Positions 24,365-37,444 of a stretch of 64,000 bases of DNA are shown one piece after another; position 1 is the stretch's first letter; each line of letters opens with the position of its first letter. The DNA is from Moniliella sp. 'wahieum' (lineage: Eukaryota; Basidiomycota; Moniliellomycetes; Moniliellales; Moniliellaceae), in the NCBI GenBank assembly GCA_003971905.1, contig RSEE01000067.1:62001-126000 (forward strand). The letters are read 5' to 3'. The notes under the pieces are model-generated. The model had not been told where the DNA came from. It ran no database searches and saw only the letters and a list, made by a program, of their open reading frames with translations. Both the position numbers and the translations under genes were made by a program.

Positions 24365-27300
24365 ATGGCGGCAATGCTCCAGGCAGGCGACGGCCCGGGC
24401 ATCCCTCGCCTCGTCAGCGTTTTCTTCGCCATCTTCCACCCTCAGCACGGCCCCATCGTCCTGTACGATGTGCCCGAGGGCAGCGTCGCTGGCCAGTCCA
24501 GCCCGGAGCCTGGCCCGGCTCAACGCCCGATGCCGCAAACCGACACCACACCTTCGTGCTCCACTCGCCCCCCTCGGCCGCCCGCCCACCTGCGAGACTT
24601 GCGTCATACCCGATTTGACCCTGCTTCCAAGGGCGTTGACCGTGTCTCGAGTATCCTTCTCCCATATCCGGCTCCGGGCCACCCACCACCCCGTGTCGGG
24701 ACGCATGCCCGAGTAGCACCTCCCCAGCAGTATCTCGCAGCGATCGTGTCTCGATGATCCTGACTTGAGTTCTCTGTCGCTCAATGATACACCCGCCCCT
24801 ACCTTGGTCAATCTCAACTCGGGGCGAGCGGCATCACGATCCGTGCCGCGGAGGGTTCGCACAGTGCAAATATATGCCCTCCTCACCGCAGGAAGAGACG
24901 GGATCAAGAAGAACAAAGCGCCTTGACACCACCGACTTCCCTCGGCAACTGTTTCTGGGAGATGACGCTTCCTTCTCACCCGCCCCTCCAGTGGCATCTC
25001 CACAGATATTTGACTTCAAGAAGGTGGATCATCTCCTGATCCCTCCCCCAACCATGTGCGGTCGCTTGCTCATCTGTTCTGTCCCTGCCCTACGTCCTTA
25101 GTTTGGAAGGGCATCCCCAAAAGGAGAAGTCACATCACCATACGAAGGAACAATCTTCATTTGAGGCAACTTCGTCTTCTCCCTCGTCATCCCAATCGTC
25201 ATATTTTTCCCGTGGACCGACAGGGTACAAAATCGTTTCGCATCCCGTTGCCTTGCAGCACGAAAAGTATGAACGGATGAACTTGGTGTACAACTTGGTT
25301 TTGTCTTTGAAGAGGGAGCAAACACAATGGCGTACGAGAGCGTGGTGCGGAAATGCGCTCGATCTCTGCGCGACCTCGAACTTTCTTCGGGGTTTCTAAG
25401 CCAACCCCACAACTTGCGTCGTATGCACAATGTCTGCGAACAGCTCTACGAAGATCTCAACTCGTATTGCGAGTCCTTCATCTTTACCCATTGAGCCGCA
25501 TACCAACTTTCGTCATTCCGATCCCATCACCCCTAGGCTTGCAGTCAATCCCCTCAAGTGGCCGAGAGCATTATGCGCCGGAACCACCTCTCCCCTCCTC
25601 GCCAGAAAAGAAAGTTCTTCTCCCTGACTGGGATAGGGCAAACAAGGTCGAGGATGAGCTGGAAGCCAAAGTACAATCGCTTGGAGACTCAGACGAGGGG
25701 AAACGGCTACAGCAATACCTGTCCAATTTGTCCCAAGCAGCTGCAGGTCCCATGACCAAAGAAGTCCTAGATCAAGATCCCAGTCTTCCTGGCCCCACTT
25801 TATTTTCGCCTGTATCTCAGGGGCTGCTCCCCAAGCGTCGCGAGCCTCCTCATGGGCTCGGTCGGACCGTGCAAGATGCTATCAATGTCAAACTTTTCCC
25901 CACGTACCCCAACCCCCCCGAGGCTCACGATTGGGATGTGCCAGTTGCCCTGCTCAACTTAACCGAACGCATCACCGGAGATTGGGACCTCACTATGACC
26001 AAGGTACGTTTGTTTTCCCTTCCTTCGTGTGCCTAGGTACACACTAGTTGCAGAACTGATATGCTTTGCCGTTTGACCAGGTTGTGCCCTTCATCGACGG
26101 GGTCCGACATGTGCGTCGTATCGCACAGTTAGCTGACGCCGATTTGGATCTCACGCGACAGTGCATGGAGCACCTTTTATTCTATGGCTGTATACCATGA
26201 ACGACATGTTCCAGTACTCCAACGTCTACACTATTCGTCCACTCCTGGCCCGAGAGGGAGGTACTGCGGCCTTGTTTACCGAGTGTGGCCAGTACGTTAC
26301 ACGCCCTCGGTTCCCTATAGTGGGGCATGCCAAGCTGCTTCAACTATTTGCTGCGTTCACCCCAACCAAAACGGTGGGGGAATGGTGTGCAGAGACAAAC
26401 GCCGACGAGTTGGGGATTGACCCACGGCGGTTTGTCTCGTTTGGGACTCTTAAAGGCTTACTCCGTCGCATGCACCGCATCCCCATTCTCACATCTCCTC
26501 ACCTTCAAAAAATGGACCTTGTCGCCCGAGAGCAAGGACCCATCTGTAAACCCCGCAACTGAGAGCCCAGGGAAAATGGGACGGATGTGACACTGACGGT
26601 AACGAAACTACTTGCAAGGCTATTTCGTCCATTTCTGGAGCACCTTCTCACCCTCAGCCGTGGTGGAACTCTGCTGAGAGTGGGGGCATTCCAGTTGTTC
26701 CGTTGGCACCCACTGACAGGGGTCGTTCCCGTCGTCTGCGGCCTGGTGAGCGGGATCTCCAACTGATCCGTGAAGAAAGTTGGGCTTCGGGATCCCCTGT
26801 CAGCCCCACTACTGTCCAATCTGGCCGTGAAGAAAGCCGTCGTCACCTTGCACGATCCCACCGTCGGCGCCCTATGGCCAACACGGTTGCGATGCAGCCT
26901 TGCTGGCCCTCCAATCATCGGGACCGACCCCAGAATTGCCACAGGCAGAAAGTGGACGGGACGGTTCGTTTGACATTGATTCTCCCGGACTCATGATGTG
27001 CATGATGGGCCCGAGGAACATGATGGAGGAGATGTGGAGCGGGAACATTCTGGCCGCGCAGGCTATGAAGCAGCTTCGCGCCCCAGTGTTGGTTCCAGCA
27101 CACCCCTCACCCCAGGCCCCTAGGTTTCCAATCCTCCTCGTTCTTAGGGAGTGGTGGATTGGATAGCAGAAAGGGCAACAAAAGCACCAGTTCATTTTCT
27201 CATATTCCCAGTATACCAAGCTCTACCCGTTTGGGCCCGCCTCAATGGGGGCAGGGCCCCGGGCATGGTCCCGCCCGGTCCCTCCTAACTTGCTAACATT

Positions 27301-27636
27301 TTTCGATGGTGCCCACACGGACGATGCGATCTGTACCCAGTTTGCTGCTCCTGGATTGATGTGGCAGGCTGGATCGAGACGATCAACCATGCGTCGTCCA
27401 TCGCCGAATCTACATTACTGGGGCCCGCCAGGGCACAGCCTTCGAAGAAGGGGCCGTCCCTCCCAGCTCATCCTTTACCACCCCTGGCCCCACTTCATTC
27501 AACATACCTCATCAAAATGAGCCCCAAGTCGGCCATACCCGACCCCACACGGGGCAGCTGTCAAGATCATTATCATGTAGGGCAGCGTGCACCTTACTAC
27601 TCTTTCATCTGTTTATTCAATTGTGGGACGATGTAA
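24365..27636 (+). CDS. NPR2: Nitrogen permease regulator 2-like (SEACIT/GATOR1 subunit)
   Basis: Npr2 with Npr3 and Iml1 restrains TORC1 under amino-acid limitation at the vacuole. The N-terminal longin-like domain reads SVFFAIFHPQHGPIVLYDVP, then IFDFKKVDHLLIPPPTMCGR and the edge HPVALQHEKYER. The MAYESVVRKCARSLRDLE, SSGFLS and CEQLYEDLNSYCES block follows, then HDWDVPVALLN and VVPFIDGVRHVRRIAQLADA with MEHLLFYGC and FQYSNVYTIRPLL. The far C-terminal FFDGAHTDDAICTQF matches the family end after a long Ser/Pro/Arg-rich insertion (about 26560..27240). A 77 bp intron at 26004..26080 joins TMTK to VVPF. Many frameshifts are present; the 3' limit is uncertain (27520 to 27636). Confidence 0.82.
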
Positions 27637-27686
27637 TCAAGAATTAATCAAGTGTCTCGTACTCCATCCGCACCGTAAGAGCCACA

Positions 27687-28653
27687 TCACGAATCCTTCT
27701 TCTCAACCTGGGCGGCTTCAATCTCCTTGAGACGTGCGACCAGTTTGTCACCCCACAGTCCCTTGCCCAATACCTTGCTACGCTGCTTGAGCATATGGCC
27801 GTACATCACAGCCAGACCTAGGTTAATGATGTAAGAGGTCAGTGTTGGGGCTCAGAGGAGGGGTTAAGGTACTCACCAGGAAGCCAGATGATGGCCAGGC
27901 CGAGGTAAGCGTACGCCCGCACATCCCAACTAGCCGCTGGGTTAAACCACGGCAGCGTGTAGATCATGCAAGCGGCCTCAGAACCGGCGCCAAGGGGGTA
28001 GAGGGGGTAGGAGTAGAAGTGGTATACCGTGCCCACAGAAGCTGCCACGACGGCTCGCTGTTTGCAGAGCCTTCTACCAAGAGCTGCTCGGCGTAGAAGG
28101 CGTAGCGGATCGTCTCGGTGACCGACCAAGCAAAAATCATAGTCGAATAGAGAAGGCGACGTGGCCGCCGAGGGGAACAAGTACGCAACCCCCCACACCG
28201 ACCACAGGCGCGAACCAACTTGCACAATCGTGGTCGGCACCGGCGACCGAACAAAGCCCAAGAGAGCATGAACAATCTCGAGAACGGCAAGGGTCTGCGT
28301 CGCGGCAACAAAGTCACCCATGTAGCCGTGAACGTTGCGCATGTGCCAGAGCAGCACAGCCAGCTGGGGGTTGGAGGTGCCGTCCCATTCGAACGGGACG
28401 AGGTTCTTGGGCTCAGCCTTAGTGATCTGCATGACCCATTGGGTACATACGAGTGCACTGTGCTGGGAACAGCCCTCTGGGGGCCCATAAGCAGGAACTT
28501 GAAGAGGTGGCGAAGGTGACGCCCCAGAGGAAGAAGCAAAGCGTGTTGTATGCGAACAAGTACCAACGAACGATGGGATGGGTGGGCTTGCGCGCTTCTT
28601 CTGTCCAGGAACGGGACGGCGGGAGGCACGACGGCAGGAGCAGGAGCTGACAT
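27687..28653 (-). CDS. PHS1: Very-long-chain 3-hydroxyacyl-CoA dehydratase
   Basis: Third step of the ER fatty-acid elongation cycle. The start MSAPAPAVVPPAVPFLD is followed by RWYLFAYNTLCFFLWGVTFA, QTLAVLEIVHALLGFVRSPV, IVQVGSRLWSVWG, YSTMIFAWSVTETIRYAFYA and YPLYPLGAGSEAACM. The Y and E spaced seven apart in YPLGAGSE match the catalytic pair known for yeast Phs1. A 59 bp intron at 27818..27876 joins IIWLPG to LAVMYGHMLKQRS. The protein ends KKDS, a dilysine (KKXX) ER-retrieval signal. At least three frameshifts lie near 28600, 28520 and 28160. It is convergent with NPR2, with about 50 bp between stops. Confidence 0.85.
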
Positions 28654-29284
28654 GGTGGTCAAGGCCGGAGAGCAAGTCGTGGTTGGTGCCGAGTGGAGAA
28701 GAAGAGACCCAACGGCGGGGCGGGCGCTGATTGATCGTCGGCTGGCTCCTTTCTTCCCAACCCCTGGGCCTGATGGTTTGACGTGTCCACTTGGTTGGGT
28801 GCATATTGCACGCGCTCGGGCCCGGAACAATTCCGCCCCACTGCATTCGCCTGCCATATTGCATCACGCCAAGCCTCCCCGCCGCCGAGCAGCAGCAATG
28901 GCCAGCGCATCCCACATCTCGCTGCAGAACTCGCACATAGTTGAGCCAAGTTTGCGATGCGCCGGACCATCGCGATGATGGGAGGACGGGGTTGGTCGTG
29001 CACGGGCTGTGACCACGCATCTCCGCCAATGCATGTTTACCAGTTCTACTGATTGTTGCTTGGCTTGATCCCCATTCCTGGCCCTCATCGATATGCTCTT
29101 CCAGACGGGCGGGTCAACATGCTCGACCCATATCAGATGGGACGATCCATAACTACCGATACGCCATAGCCAAGGCGCCTTTCTTGTTTTCAGCGCTGGA
29201 CACCTTCCCTATCTTGTAGCCAGAACTGAATGTATGAAGCAATTCTCATGGATTCCTACGTGCTCTTCTTGTTCTTGCACGCAC
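28654..29284. other. Intergenic PHS1-ETF-alpha
   Basis: PHS1 promoter side and ETF-alpha 3' side; both genes are on the minus strand. No recognisable gene. Confidence 0.5.
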
Positions 29285-30398
29285 TCAGGCAGTGAGCTTC
29301 TTGGTCAGCTCAGGCACAGCATCGTACAAGTCGGCAACGAGGCCCACGTCGGCGATCTGGAAGATGGGCGCATCGGGGTCCTTGTTGATGGCAACAATCG
29401 TCTTCGAGTCCTTCATGCCTGCCAAGTGCTGGATGGCACCCGAGATACCCACCGCAACGTACAACTCAGGTGCCACAATCTTACCCGTCTGGCCGACCTG
29501 CAGCGTTGTCGGCAAAGCCCGAGTCCACCGCCGCACGCGACGCACCGACGGCGGCACCCAGAGCGTCAGCCAACGGCTCCATGTACTCCTTGAACGACTC
29601 GGCCGACTTGAGCGCACGACCGCCCGAGACAACGCGCGAAGCCGAGTCGAGCTCCGGACGCTCCGACTTAGCCAACGACTCCTCCACAAACTTCGTCCTC
29701 CTCGCCGACCGGGGCCGAGGTCTTCTCCACCGAAGCCGAGCCCCCTCAAGGGACGCAGCGTCAAACGCGGTGCCGCGCACAGTCACCACCTTGATCTTGT
29801 CGCTCGACTTGACCGTCTCAAGAGCGTACCGGCGTAGATGGGACGGACAAAGGTGTCATCGGACTCGATCGAGAGAATGTCGGACACTTGGGCACTGTCG
29901 AGCAGCGCAGCCCGCGAGGGATCACGTCCCGACCCACTGCACTGGGCCGGCAAGGAGGTGGTGTAGCCACCCTTGGTCGCCACATCCTGCAGCACGGGGG
30001 CCAGAGGCTCTGCGAGCTGGTGGGCAAGCTTGTCATCGCCGACGTAAAGGACCTTGGAGAGACCGGTCACCCTAAAGCACGCGGGAGGAGGGAAACATGA
30101 AGGTCAGAGTTGGAGATACGGGGGGGGAGGGGGGTAGACATTGCCGAGAGACTTACTTGGCCGCCTCATTGGCCACCTTCTCCGCCTCCGCCGGGGAACC
30201 GACGACGATGCCGTGCACCTCGCGCCGAGTTCTGAGCAGCGGTGACTGCTGAGAGGGATGCACGGTTGATCGCGCCAGCACGGTGCTCGACGAAGAGAGA
30301 GGGCGTCCAGGGCGGGGCGGAGGAGGCGAAGCCACGCGCGGGCGAGAGGGCGGGGGCACGAAGGGCAGCACGGCAGAGAGAGCAGCGCGAGCGAACAT
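29285..30398 (-). CDS. Electron transfer flavoprotein alpha subunit
   Basis: Mitochondrial matrix ETF passes electrons from acyl-CoA dehydrogenases to ETF-QO (yeast homologue AIM45). The N-terminus [20 protein letters not shown], rich in R, S and P, is a presequence. The body has [64 protein letters not shown] and [10 protein letters not shown]. The FAD-binding end reads [40 protein letters not shown] and [18 protein letters not shown]. An 85 bp intron at 30072..30156 joins NEAAK to VTGLS. Frameshifts lie near 29830, 29720 and 29505. The stop is at 29285. Confidence 0.92.
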
Positions 30399-31192
30399 GG
30401 CGAAGGCAGGTGGTTGGTGGGAAGGGAAGGGAGCGTGCGATTGGCCTTGGCTTCCAGCGTCGGGCGGCCGGCAAGGAGCTGCCAGGTTCAAGCTTCAACT
30501 GAAGCTTCAGCTTGATCGATCCCACTGTGTGGCGTCCGTACTCACGCTGCGCGCCCATCCGCCCGCCATGGCTTCCGCCGTGGCCCGGGTGCAGCACACA
30601 GCCCCGTGCTCCGCCGCCCAGCCTTCTCCGGGACCCGGGCCGGAGTGAGGCGATGGCCCGAAGATGGCCGATTCCAATTCATTTTGGCCACGTCTGCTCC
30701 GGCGCAACCGGTTTCCCCCAACCGGCACCCGGAGGCCAGCCGGTGACCGGAGCCGGTTTGTCTCCGTCCACCACAAGTCTGTACTACGCGTGGACCAAAA
30801 GCCAATCTGTCCTCCTACTGCCGTGCCAATTCCGTGGTTGATCGCACACTGCTATGGCATGCTGCTGTGTGGTCAGACTTATACTTACTTCTTAGGTCTT
30901 AAAACAGTGCCACCATAAGGAGGAAAGAGGGGGGACGATGACTCCTGCCTGGTTGGGAAACAGCAACAGGGGGGAGCATGGAGCAGCATCGAAGAGGCAG
31001 TGAACCCACACCCATATATGACAGTGGCGCGGACACAGAACACGACCTATCATCAGGATGCAAAGCGCTTTTGCGATATGTATGGGGAAGGGCAGAGGAG
31101 GGTGCAGGCGTGAAGCTCGAAGAGACAAGGGAAACCTGGGAAACCGGTAAAATGTGGCACACACGCCTTGGTCGAGAACTTAAAGTGAGTGG
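30399..31192. other. Intergenic ETF-alpha to sugar transporter
   Basis: Holds the ETF-alpha promoter with an AAGCTT palindrome pair (30488..30514, GTTCAAGCTTCAACTGAAGC followed by TTCAGC), an inverted GGAGCCGGT/ACCGG-rich stretch near 30695..30755, and the transporter 3' flank. No gene seen. Confidence 0.5.
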
Positions 31193-33049
31193 TCAAGCCG
31201 AGTCGAGTGTGCCAAATTGAGTTCCCTCAATTTTCTTTTCGGCCAAGTCGGCGCCCTCTTCCGAAGGTGTGTTATGCCACCGGGCAGACTCGCCCAGCCC
31301 GTCCACATCGTTTCGGGGGCCTGGCCACGGCGTGCACGCATCTCTTTGTTGAATGCGGCCGACTTGAGTGTGGTCGTTGTCCGTACATCACGTCCACCTC
31401 CTCGAGCGACAGGCCCGCAGTCTCATACACAAAGAAATAGACGAAGACCAAGCCACATAGGGTGGTCGACATCCAGACAAAGAACACCTTAGTCCCGATG
31501 CGCTCAACAATGTAAGGAGTGGAGGAACCGAGGGCGACATTGATCGCCCAATTTGATGCCGAGCACAAGCTCATCCCCTTGGCACGAATGGCCAAGGGGA
31601 AGATTTCGCCACAAACAACCCAGGCGATCGGGCCCCACGTGGGCGCAAAGCCAGCGACGAAGAGACAGACGAAGGCGACCATAGCGTTGCGCGAAGGAAT
31701 GTTGGTCTTCGGCGTCGTGATGGATACGACCGCCACAATCAAGTGACACAGCGCCATCCAAGCCGCTCGGCAATTAGCATACGACGCCGACCTACCTTGT
31801 CGACCAAAAACAGCCCGGGAATCGTGGTGACCACATTGACGATGGCAGGAATCAACGCAAAGACGAAGGGGTCCAAAGAGGGGATTGCCTGTAATCCAAA
31901 TACGGTTCCATAATACATAATGTAGTTGATGCCAGTAAACTGTTGCCAGACTGAACAAAGGAACGAAGACACCAGTAAAGAAAATGTCCAGGTCAGTAAC
32001 TGTGTGGCCATGAAAACAATCGGCCAAATCGCCAGGTCTGTAGTCTCGACATTGGTACTCACATTGGATGAAAATGCCGGTCAATGTGCGCAGCAGGTAC
32101 TTTTTGTTACCCATACGGAAACAGTCGATGTAACCGTGAATACCTGGCGATACCTGGTTTAGCTCCTCCTCCAGGTTTGACTTGATTTCGTTATATTCAA
32201 GGTCGACGGCTTCGCTGTCAGGAGCGAAGGAATACAGTCGTCCGAGCGCTTGGCGTGCCTGAGTGTCCCGGCCGCTGCGGATGAGCCAACGTGGCGACTC
32301 GGGCATGAACAAAAGGCCCACAGAGAGTGCAATAGCCCAAGCAAATTGAACCCCAATGGGAACACGGTACTGAGCCGTCGTGCTATCCGAGTACTTGCTG
32401 CTGCCCAGGTTGACGCCGGACGCGAAGAGACCGATGGTGATCGCCCACTGATAGGCCCCGACGACTGCGCCACGGATCCAGCGCGGTGCTGTTTCGGACT
32501 GGTACGTCGGGATAACGGTAGAGATGATGCCCACACCCAAGCCAGCAACGACGCGTCCTCCGACGAACATGCCAAGGTGCGGCGCGCCAGTTTGGAGGGC
32601 TACACCCAGCACAAAGATGAGGTTGGCAATGTGAACCGCATTTTTTCGGCCCAGGTAATCACCGAAAGGTGCACCAACCAGGGCACCGATAAAGGTCCCC
32701 ACAGAGAGGAGCGAGGTGACCATCGAGGTGGTGGGTGGAGGTAGTCAGACCCAATGAGGTTTGTATACGCGGTTGCCGTCGCTATCGGAGCCATAAGTTC
32801 CCAGTCGCCAAAGTTTCTCAAGAAACTGGGTTGGGCCAGAAGACCTGTGCATATGAACAGCAAACGTTTTTTGGTCAGAGACTCATCGTCCGAGAACAAT
32901 CAGAGAGGCGAGCATTGATCATGTTGACAGATATATATGCAAGCACATGACTCTAGAGGGAACACACGTACCCGAAATGGTGCCAGTGTCGTATCCATAC
33001 AGCAGGCGCCGCCCATGGCAGCAGCTATGCCAATAAGGATGGCAGGCAT
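31193..33049 (-). CDS. MFS sugar:H+ symporter (hexose transporter type)
   Basis: Plasma-membrane sugar porter with 12 predicted helices. The start MPAILIGIAAAMGG runs, after a frameshift, into LLYGYDTGTISG; then come VTSLLSVGTFIGALVGAPFG with DYLGRKN, GRVVAGLGVGIISTVIPTYQ, GAYQWAITIGLFASGVN and the PESPRWLIRSGRD loop. Further on are WQQFTGINYIMYYGTVFG, IPGLFLVDKVGRRRML, APTWGPIAWVVCGEIFPLAI and YETAGLSLEEVDVMYG. Introns at 32845..32971 (127 bp) and 31951..32062 (112 bp) restore ISG-LLAQ and FIQ-FWQQF. Frameshifts lie near 33010, 32725, 31765, 31390 and 31260. A polar tail (ADLAEKKIEGTQFGTLDSA) ends at 31193. Substrate is not resolved. Confidence 0.88.
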
Positions 33050-33960
33050 GGACTGCTGGGACACTCAGGTCGGCAGGTGGAAGCGAGGCCCTCACTGGCG
33101 ATGGCAGGCATAGGTGGGGCTGTGTTGTGTTTGGTGAGAAGAGAGGAGGGATTCAGGGTAGATTGGAAGAGAGAAGCACACCACGTTGGCAGGAGGGGAG
33201 ACTGTGGAGGAAAGGCGAGGGGGGCAAGACGAAACTTATGGATGGAGGGTGCGGCACAGTAGGTTTATATACTTCCTGGCAGGCGACAGCATACGCCCAC
33301 CACTCTCATCGCTCCCTCTCCTCCCATTCAATCCATTATGACTGTGAATTGCTCCGATCACAACGTGGAGGTTGGGAAAAGCGGGGGTTGGAGAACAGGG
33401 CCGCCGCAGCGTTCGAGTGGTCCTTCCTTGGGCTCTACCCCTCGGTTCTTCGCACCACCGTCCCACCGTGGCTGGTAGCTTGGGGGCCAGACCAAACCAC
33501 CGCGCATATCACATGGCCCCCACACTTGGCGGGCACGGGGCCAGCGACTGCCGGCGTGGGGCTCTCAGAGTGGCCCCGCGCCGAGTCGCGGACTTGCGGT
33601 GGCGCACAAGCACATGATGCATGATGTGTGACATGCGATGCATGACATGTGAATCATACATGGTGCAGAAGGTGACTGAGGACTGCCACACAATGCGAAA
33701 GAGGGCTGTAGCTACATAGTGCGTTGGCCAGCCTAGACTCCAGGTTCCAGGCCCTTCCTGGCCCGCCAGCTCGCAGCCCCCCGCTCTTGTTGTGTTCGAG
33801 CACCGATCGATAATCGAACACACATGTAGAGACAAGTACGCCTGTGGGGCGCCTTAGACATGTATAGTGCCGGCACTGCACAGCTGTTGAGGTTTAGGCG
33901 GTAGTCGATTACCGACCAGTATACCAAGCAAACATAGTATAGCAGCCTTTAAGCTCTTTA

Positions 33961-34024
33961 AGCCTTAGGCCTTACTAGTTACTCCTTAGGCCTTACTCCT
34001 TAGGCCTTAGGCCTTAGGCCCTAT
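33961..34024. repeat. CTTAGGCCTTAG array
   Basis: Six or so iterations of TTAGGCCTTA-type words, each palindromic around AGGCCT, in a gene-free stretch ending at a TATATAT. Confidence 0.6.
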
Positions 34025-34170
34025 ATATCCCTGCTTAGACTTTCTTATTACATACTTTTTTGACCTAGACCTCGGATGAGCATGTGATACACATACCGAG
34101 CTCTCCTCCGTAAGGATGTGGAAGCAGTAGGAGAGGCGCCGAGGCCAATATCAAAACCAGGAGGTATAAT

Positions 34171-34217
34171 TTGACGCTTGAAGCTTGAAGCTTGAACGTT
34201 GAATTTGAACTTGAAGC
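34171..34217. repeat. TTGAAGCTTGAAGCTTGAA array
   Basis: Iterated CTTGAAG words around AAGCTT. Similar short arrays occur at 51731..51750 and 54421..54468. Confidence 0.6.
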
Positions 34218-35021
34218 ATCGAAGTCGAGCCAAAAAGAAAAAGAGGAAAAGAGGCTGCCGGGTGGAAACCGATGACCAATCGTGACCGGGGAAGGTACAG
34301 AAGAGGAGGACATAGAAGGCCCAAGGGCGCTATGGGGGCTACCGATCAAAAAGCGCGCGACGGGAGTGAGACCGTCTTGATCATATGTATGTGTGTGCCT
34401 GGATGATGGGCGTTTTCTTTTCCCTCTGTGGTCAATTTCAATGGCATCGTGCTGCTCGTTTTCCTTTCCCCACACGTACTGCTCTGGAGCCACTATTCAA
34501 TAGACCACATCTGCCACTCATCTCTCCGTTGCCAACATATACTAATCCAGAGCAATAAGATGGCCCGGTCACATGGTCACAAGTAATTCTCTCGCGGGGA
34601 AGATGCGGGGAGATACGACTTGCCCTACTACCCGCCCGTAACCCCTTTCTCGAGCCCATCCTCTGTGTTTTGTCCTAGATAACACTCTCCATAAACCCCT
34701 TTTCTCTCACCTTGCCCCACCTTGCGCTTTAAGGCTATATTCAGGGGAAGGAGTCCGGCTGGCCCTTTTGAGCTCTCCAACAGTGACAGAGACTAAGTGT
34801 CTCATCGGTCGTGCTTAGATCTTAGATTTGAGCCGTTCCACTTCTTCGGTTTGCACTGGATTATGTATCTTCCTCTCCCATTGCATGATGTCATGATGTG
34901 CTCAATTCTCGTAGACTCGTAGTCGGATGCCGTGCAATCGACAATCATTTTAATCATGCATCACGCATCATGCCGTAGATCTTCTACGTATTGAACACCA
35001 GGCACCAGATGGCGGTGATAC

Positions 35022-35040
35022 TGACGCGTGACGCGTGACC
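35022..35040. repeat. TGACGCGTGACGCGTGACC tandem
   Basis: Two overlapping GACGCGTGA words, members of the ACGCGT family. Confidence 0.5.
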
Positions 35041-35320
35041 ATGCATCACCTAGGCGGGCGCTTTGATTCAAGCACCCCGCCACAGGCCGGTATCTTTTCG
35101 GTCTGGCCTTTGCGGGGCAATGCGAAACACCCCTTGCAGTTCGTGTGGGGTGCGGAAAGACAAGGCAAAACATCATTTATTGCCACAGCACTATATCCCA
35201 CCGTAAACACAGCGCCTTTCGGTGCCTCCTTTTTCCTGATGTCTGAGGGGGTCGGGGTTATCCGGTCATCGATTATCGCGGTGTGTGGGGTTTCCCAATG
35301 TCAAAAAGGCCGTTTCTGCC

Positions 35321-35388
35321 CTGAGACCTCAGGCACCTCAGGCCTCTCAGATCTCAGCCCCCTCAGGCCTCTCAGCCCCCTCAGGCAC
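35321..35388. repeat. CTCAGGCCTCTCAG iterations
   Basis: Irregular repeats of CCTCAGGC and CTCTCAGATCTCAGCCCC; related words recur at 24100..24125, 35806..35835 and 43953..43972. Confidence 0.5.
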
Positions 35389-37444
35389 AACGAATGTCTG
35401 AGGCATCATTAATCACTGGCCCCAAGATGCATGATGCATTGAAAATGCACCGGCCTACTGATCGATGGCCGAGTAGGAGAAACCCAGGTCTGAATACAAA
35501 TGTCGTCTCCCCTCCTCGACCTCCTCCGCCGGCCTCGCATTTCCATACTATTGCGATAGGCGTTTTCGGACCAAAGTAGACACCGGCCGGTGACGCGATG
35601 CGCATGTCTCGAGACGATGTTTTTTGCAGCGCTTGCTTCCCCACACCTCTTGTGGCCGCGACAATCCCAGGCACATGTCCACAGTTCTCCGGCGCTCCCC
35701 CGCACGCTGTCAAACGTTAACGCCGCACACGATGCTCTCCAACCCACATGTTCTTCCAGGTGTTGGACTAGGGAGCCGGACGGGCAGAAGGATGAGGCTC
35801 ATCCCTGAGGGCCTGAGGCGGCCTGAGGCCTGAGGAGAGAAGGTGATGAATTAGAGCCAGAGTTGGGTTTGTAGGTGCAGAGGCATCTATTTAGGAGGCC
35901 GGACTAGGCACAGGACCAGTGAGGCACACAGGAGGCAACGCAGGGCTTAGGGGCAGTGTCATGGTGGGACGATACCAGCAGTGTTGCTGATGGAACCGAG
36001 GCGAGCCTGGTCTACCTGTTGGGAGCCGGAGGATCACAGTCAACACCCGGAGTCGAACAACTCGAGGAAGAGTACTATTATATGAAGGAAAATAGGAGCT
36101 TCCCGTACAACGTACCTCATATGGCATTCACTGAATGACACACTTCACGGCATAAAAATCATCTCCTCTCAGCGGTGTTATGGACGAGAAGGAGAGCATA
36201 TACGAACCCTGCGGAGCCTACAAGTTTCCCTCTTGTCTCTTTTGCTTGTGGGTTGTGTTTTTTCAAGACCAGGGGGGGGGGGGGCTTGTCCCATCACAAA
36301 ACACAATATATCCAACTTTACTTCGAAAGGAGCATGTTCTCCCTTTCCTATTTGTGGGCAACCTGCCGATCGAATCCCTTCCCCTCGGCCGAGATCCTTT
36401 CTTTGTTGGTCTCCGTTACGTTCTGAAGGTTTAGTCGAGTTCTTCCAATGATATCAGGGCATTTGTTCTATCCTGTTTCGTGTTTTGCGTCTCCATTCCA
36501 TTCAACTCTCTGTTAATATAAAGAGATTGCAAAGCTTGAAGTCGTCGGTGGTTCCTCGCTCGGATGTCAACCACGTTCCTCCGTGTCCACACGCGCTTCC
36601 TAGGGTACGGGACCGGATGGCAAGAACCGGAGGGTCCTGATATCCTGGCGATCCCACTGGTTGCTTGACCTTAGTGGCGCCCCCAAAAGTAACCCCCGCA
36701 AGATGAACGGTTAGGTGTAGACGCAGCGTTCCCCCTGTCCCAGCCTTAAGCACTGACGTGATCTAAGGACTGCAGGTACAGTTTGATCTTGTTCAATCGG
36801 GCGCAATATTACAAATGGAACCTTTTGCCACACGCGAGCCAAAGCCCTGATGTGGATTTCACTTCGACACTATAGCGCCGATCTGATCCATCACCAGTAA
36901 GTTTTTAGTATCGGTATGAAATGAGTGGTCTCTTCTCCTTCAAAGAATGCACACTCCTAACTTGTACGCCGGGCGCCACCGTCCTCGTTGCGTGCCTACT
37001 ACAAATGGGAAACGCTGTTTTCACCATGGGCTGGTCCATTCGCGAGCCTATATCTCACTCAAAAGCGATAGTCATCCGCTGTGACATTTTCGTCGTGTTT
37101 GGCCATGCGTTTTGACACCGCTTTTTGGGAGGGGGATGTTTCGCCATCACGGTTGCGACTCTTCCAAAAGGAGCAGATCAACACAGAGAGGGAGTGCATC
37201 AACGTGTGGCCACGCACGCTCCCTTTTCTTGAGCATGAGCACATCAGACGCTGTCACGGAGCGACGATTAAGTCGCGCCACCTCCACTTCCTCATCGTCG
37301 CTCTCGCTTCTCTGCTTCTTTTCCTATCACTACTCAAGTTTCTATCATTCGCTCTCGTGACCCGGATTCTCGGTCCATCAACAAACTCATAACAAATCGT
37401 CTCTTCTCCGCTCGCGCTCGTCTAAAATCCAAAACGCAATACAG

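Noticed and set aside
27839-29029. A single 396-residue minus-strand protein
   Set aside because: The frame runs upstream of the PHS1 start and through its intron donor; only parts match the dehydratase family, so the spliced, shifted model ending at 27687 is preferred.
36050-36070. Possible tRNA T-arm on the minus strand (GTTCGACTCC)
   Set aside because: The flanking five bases do not pair, and no acceptor or anticodon arm can be formed.
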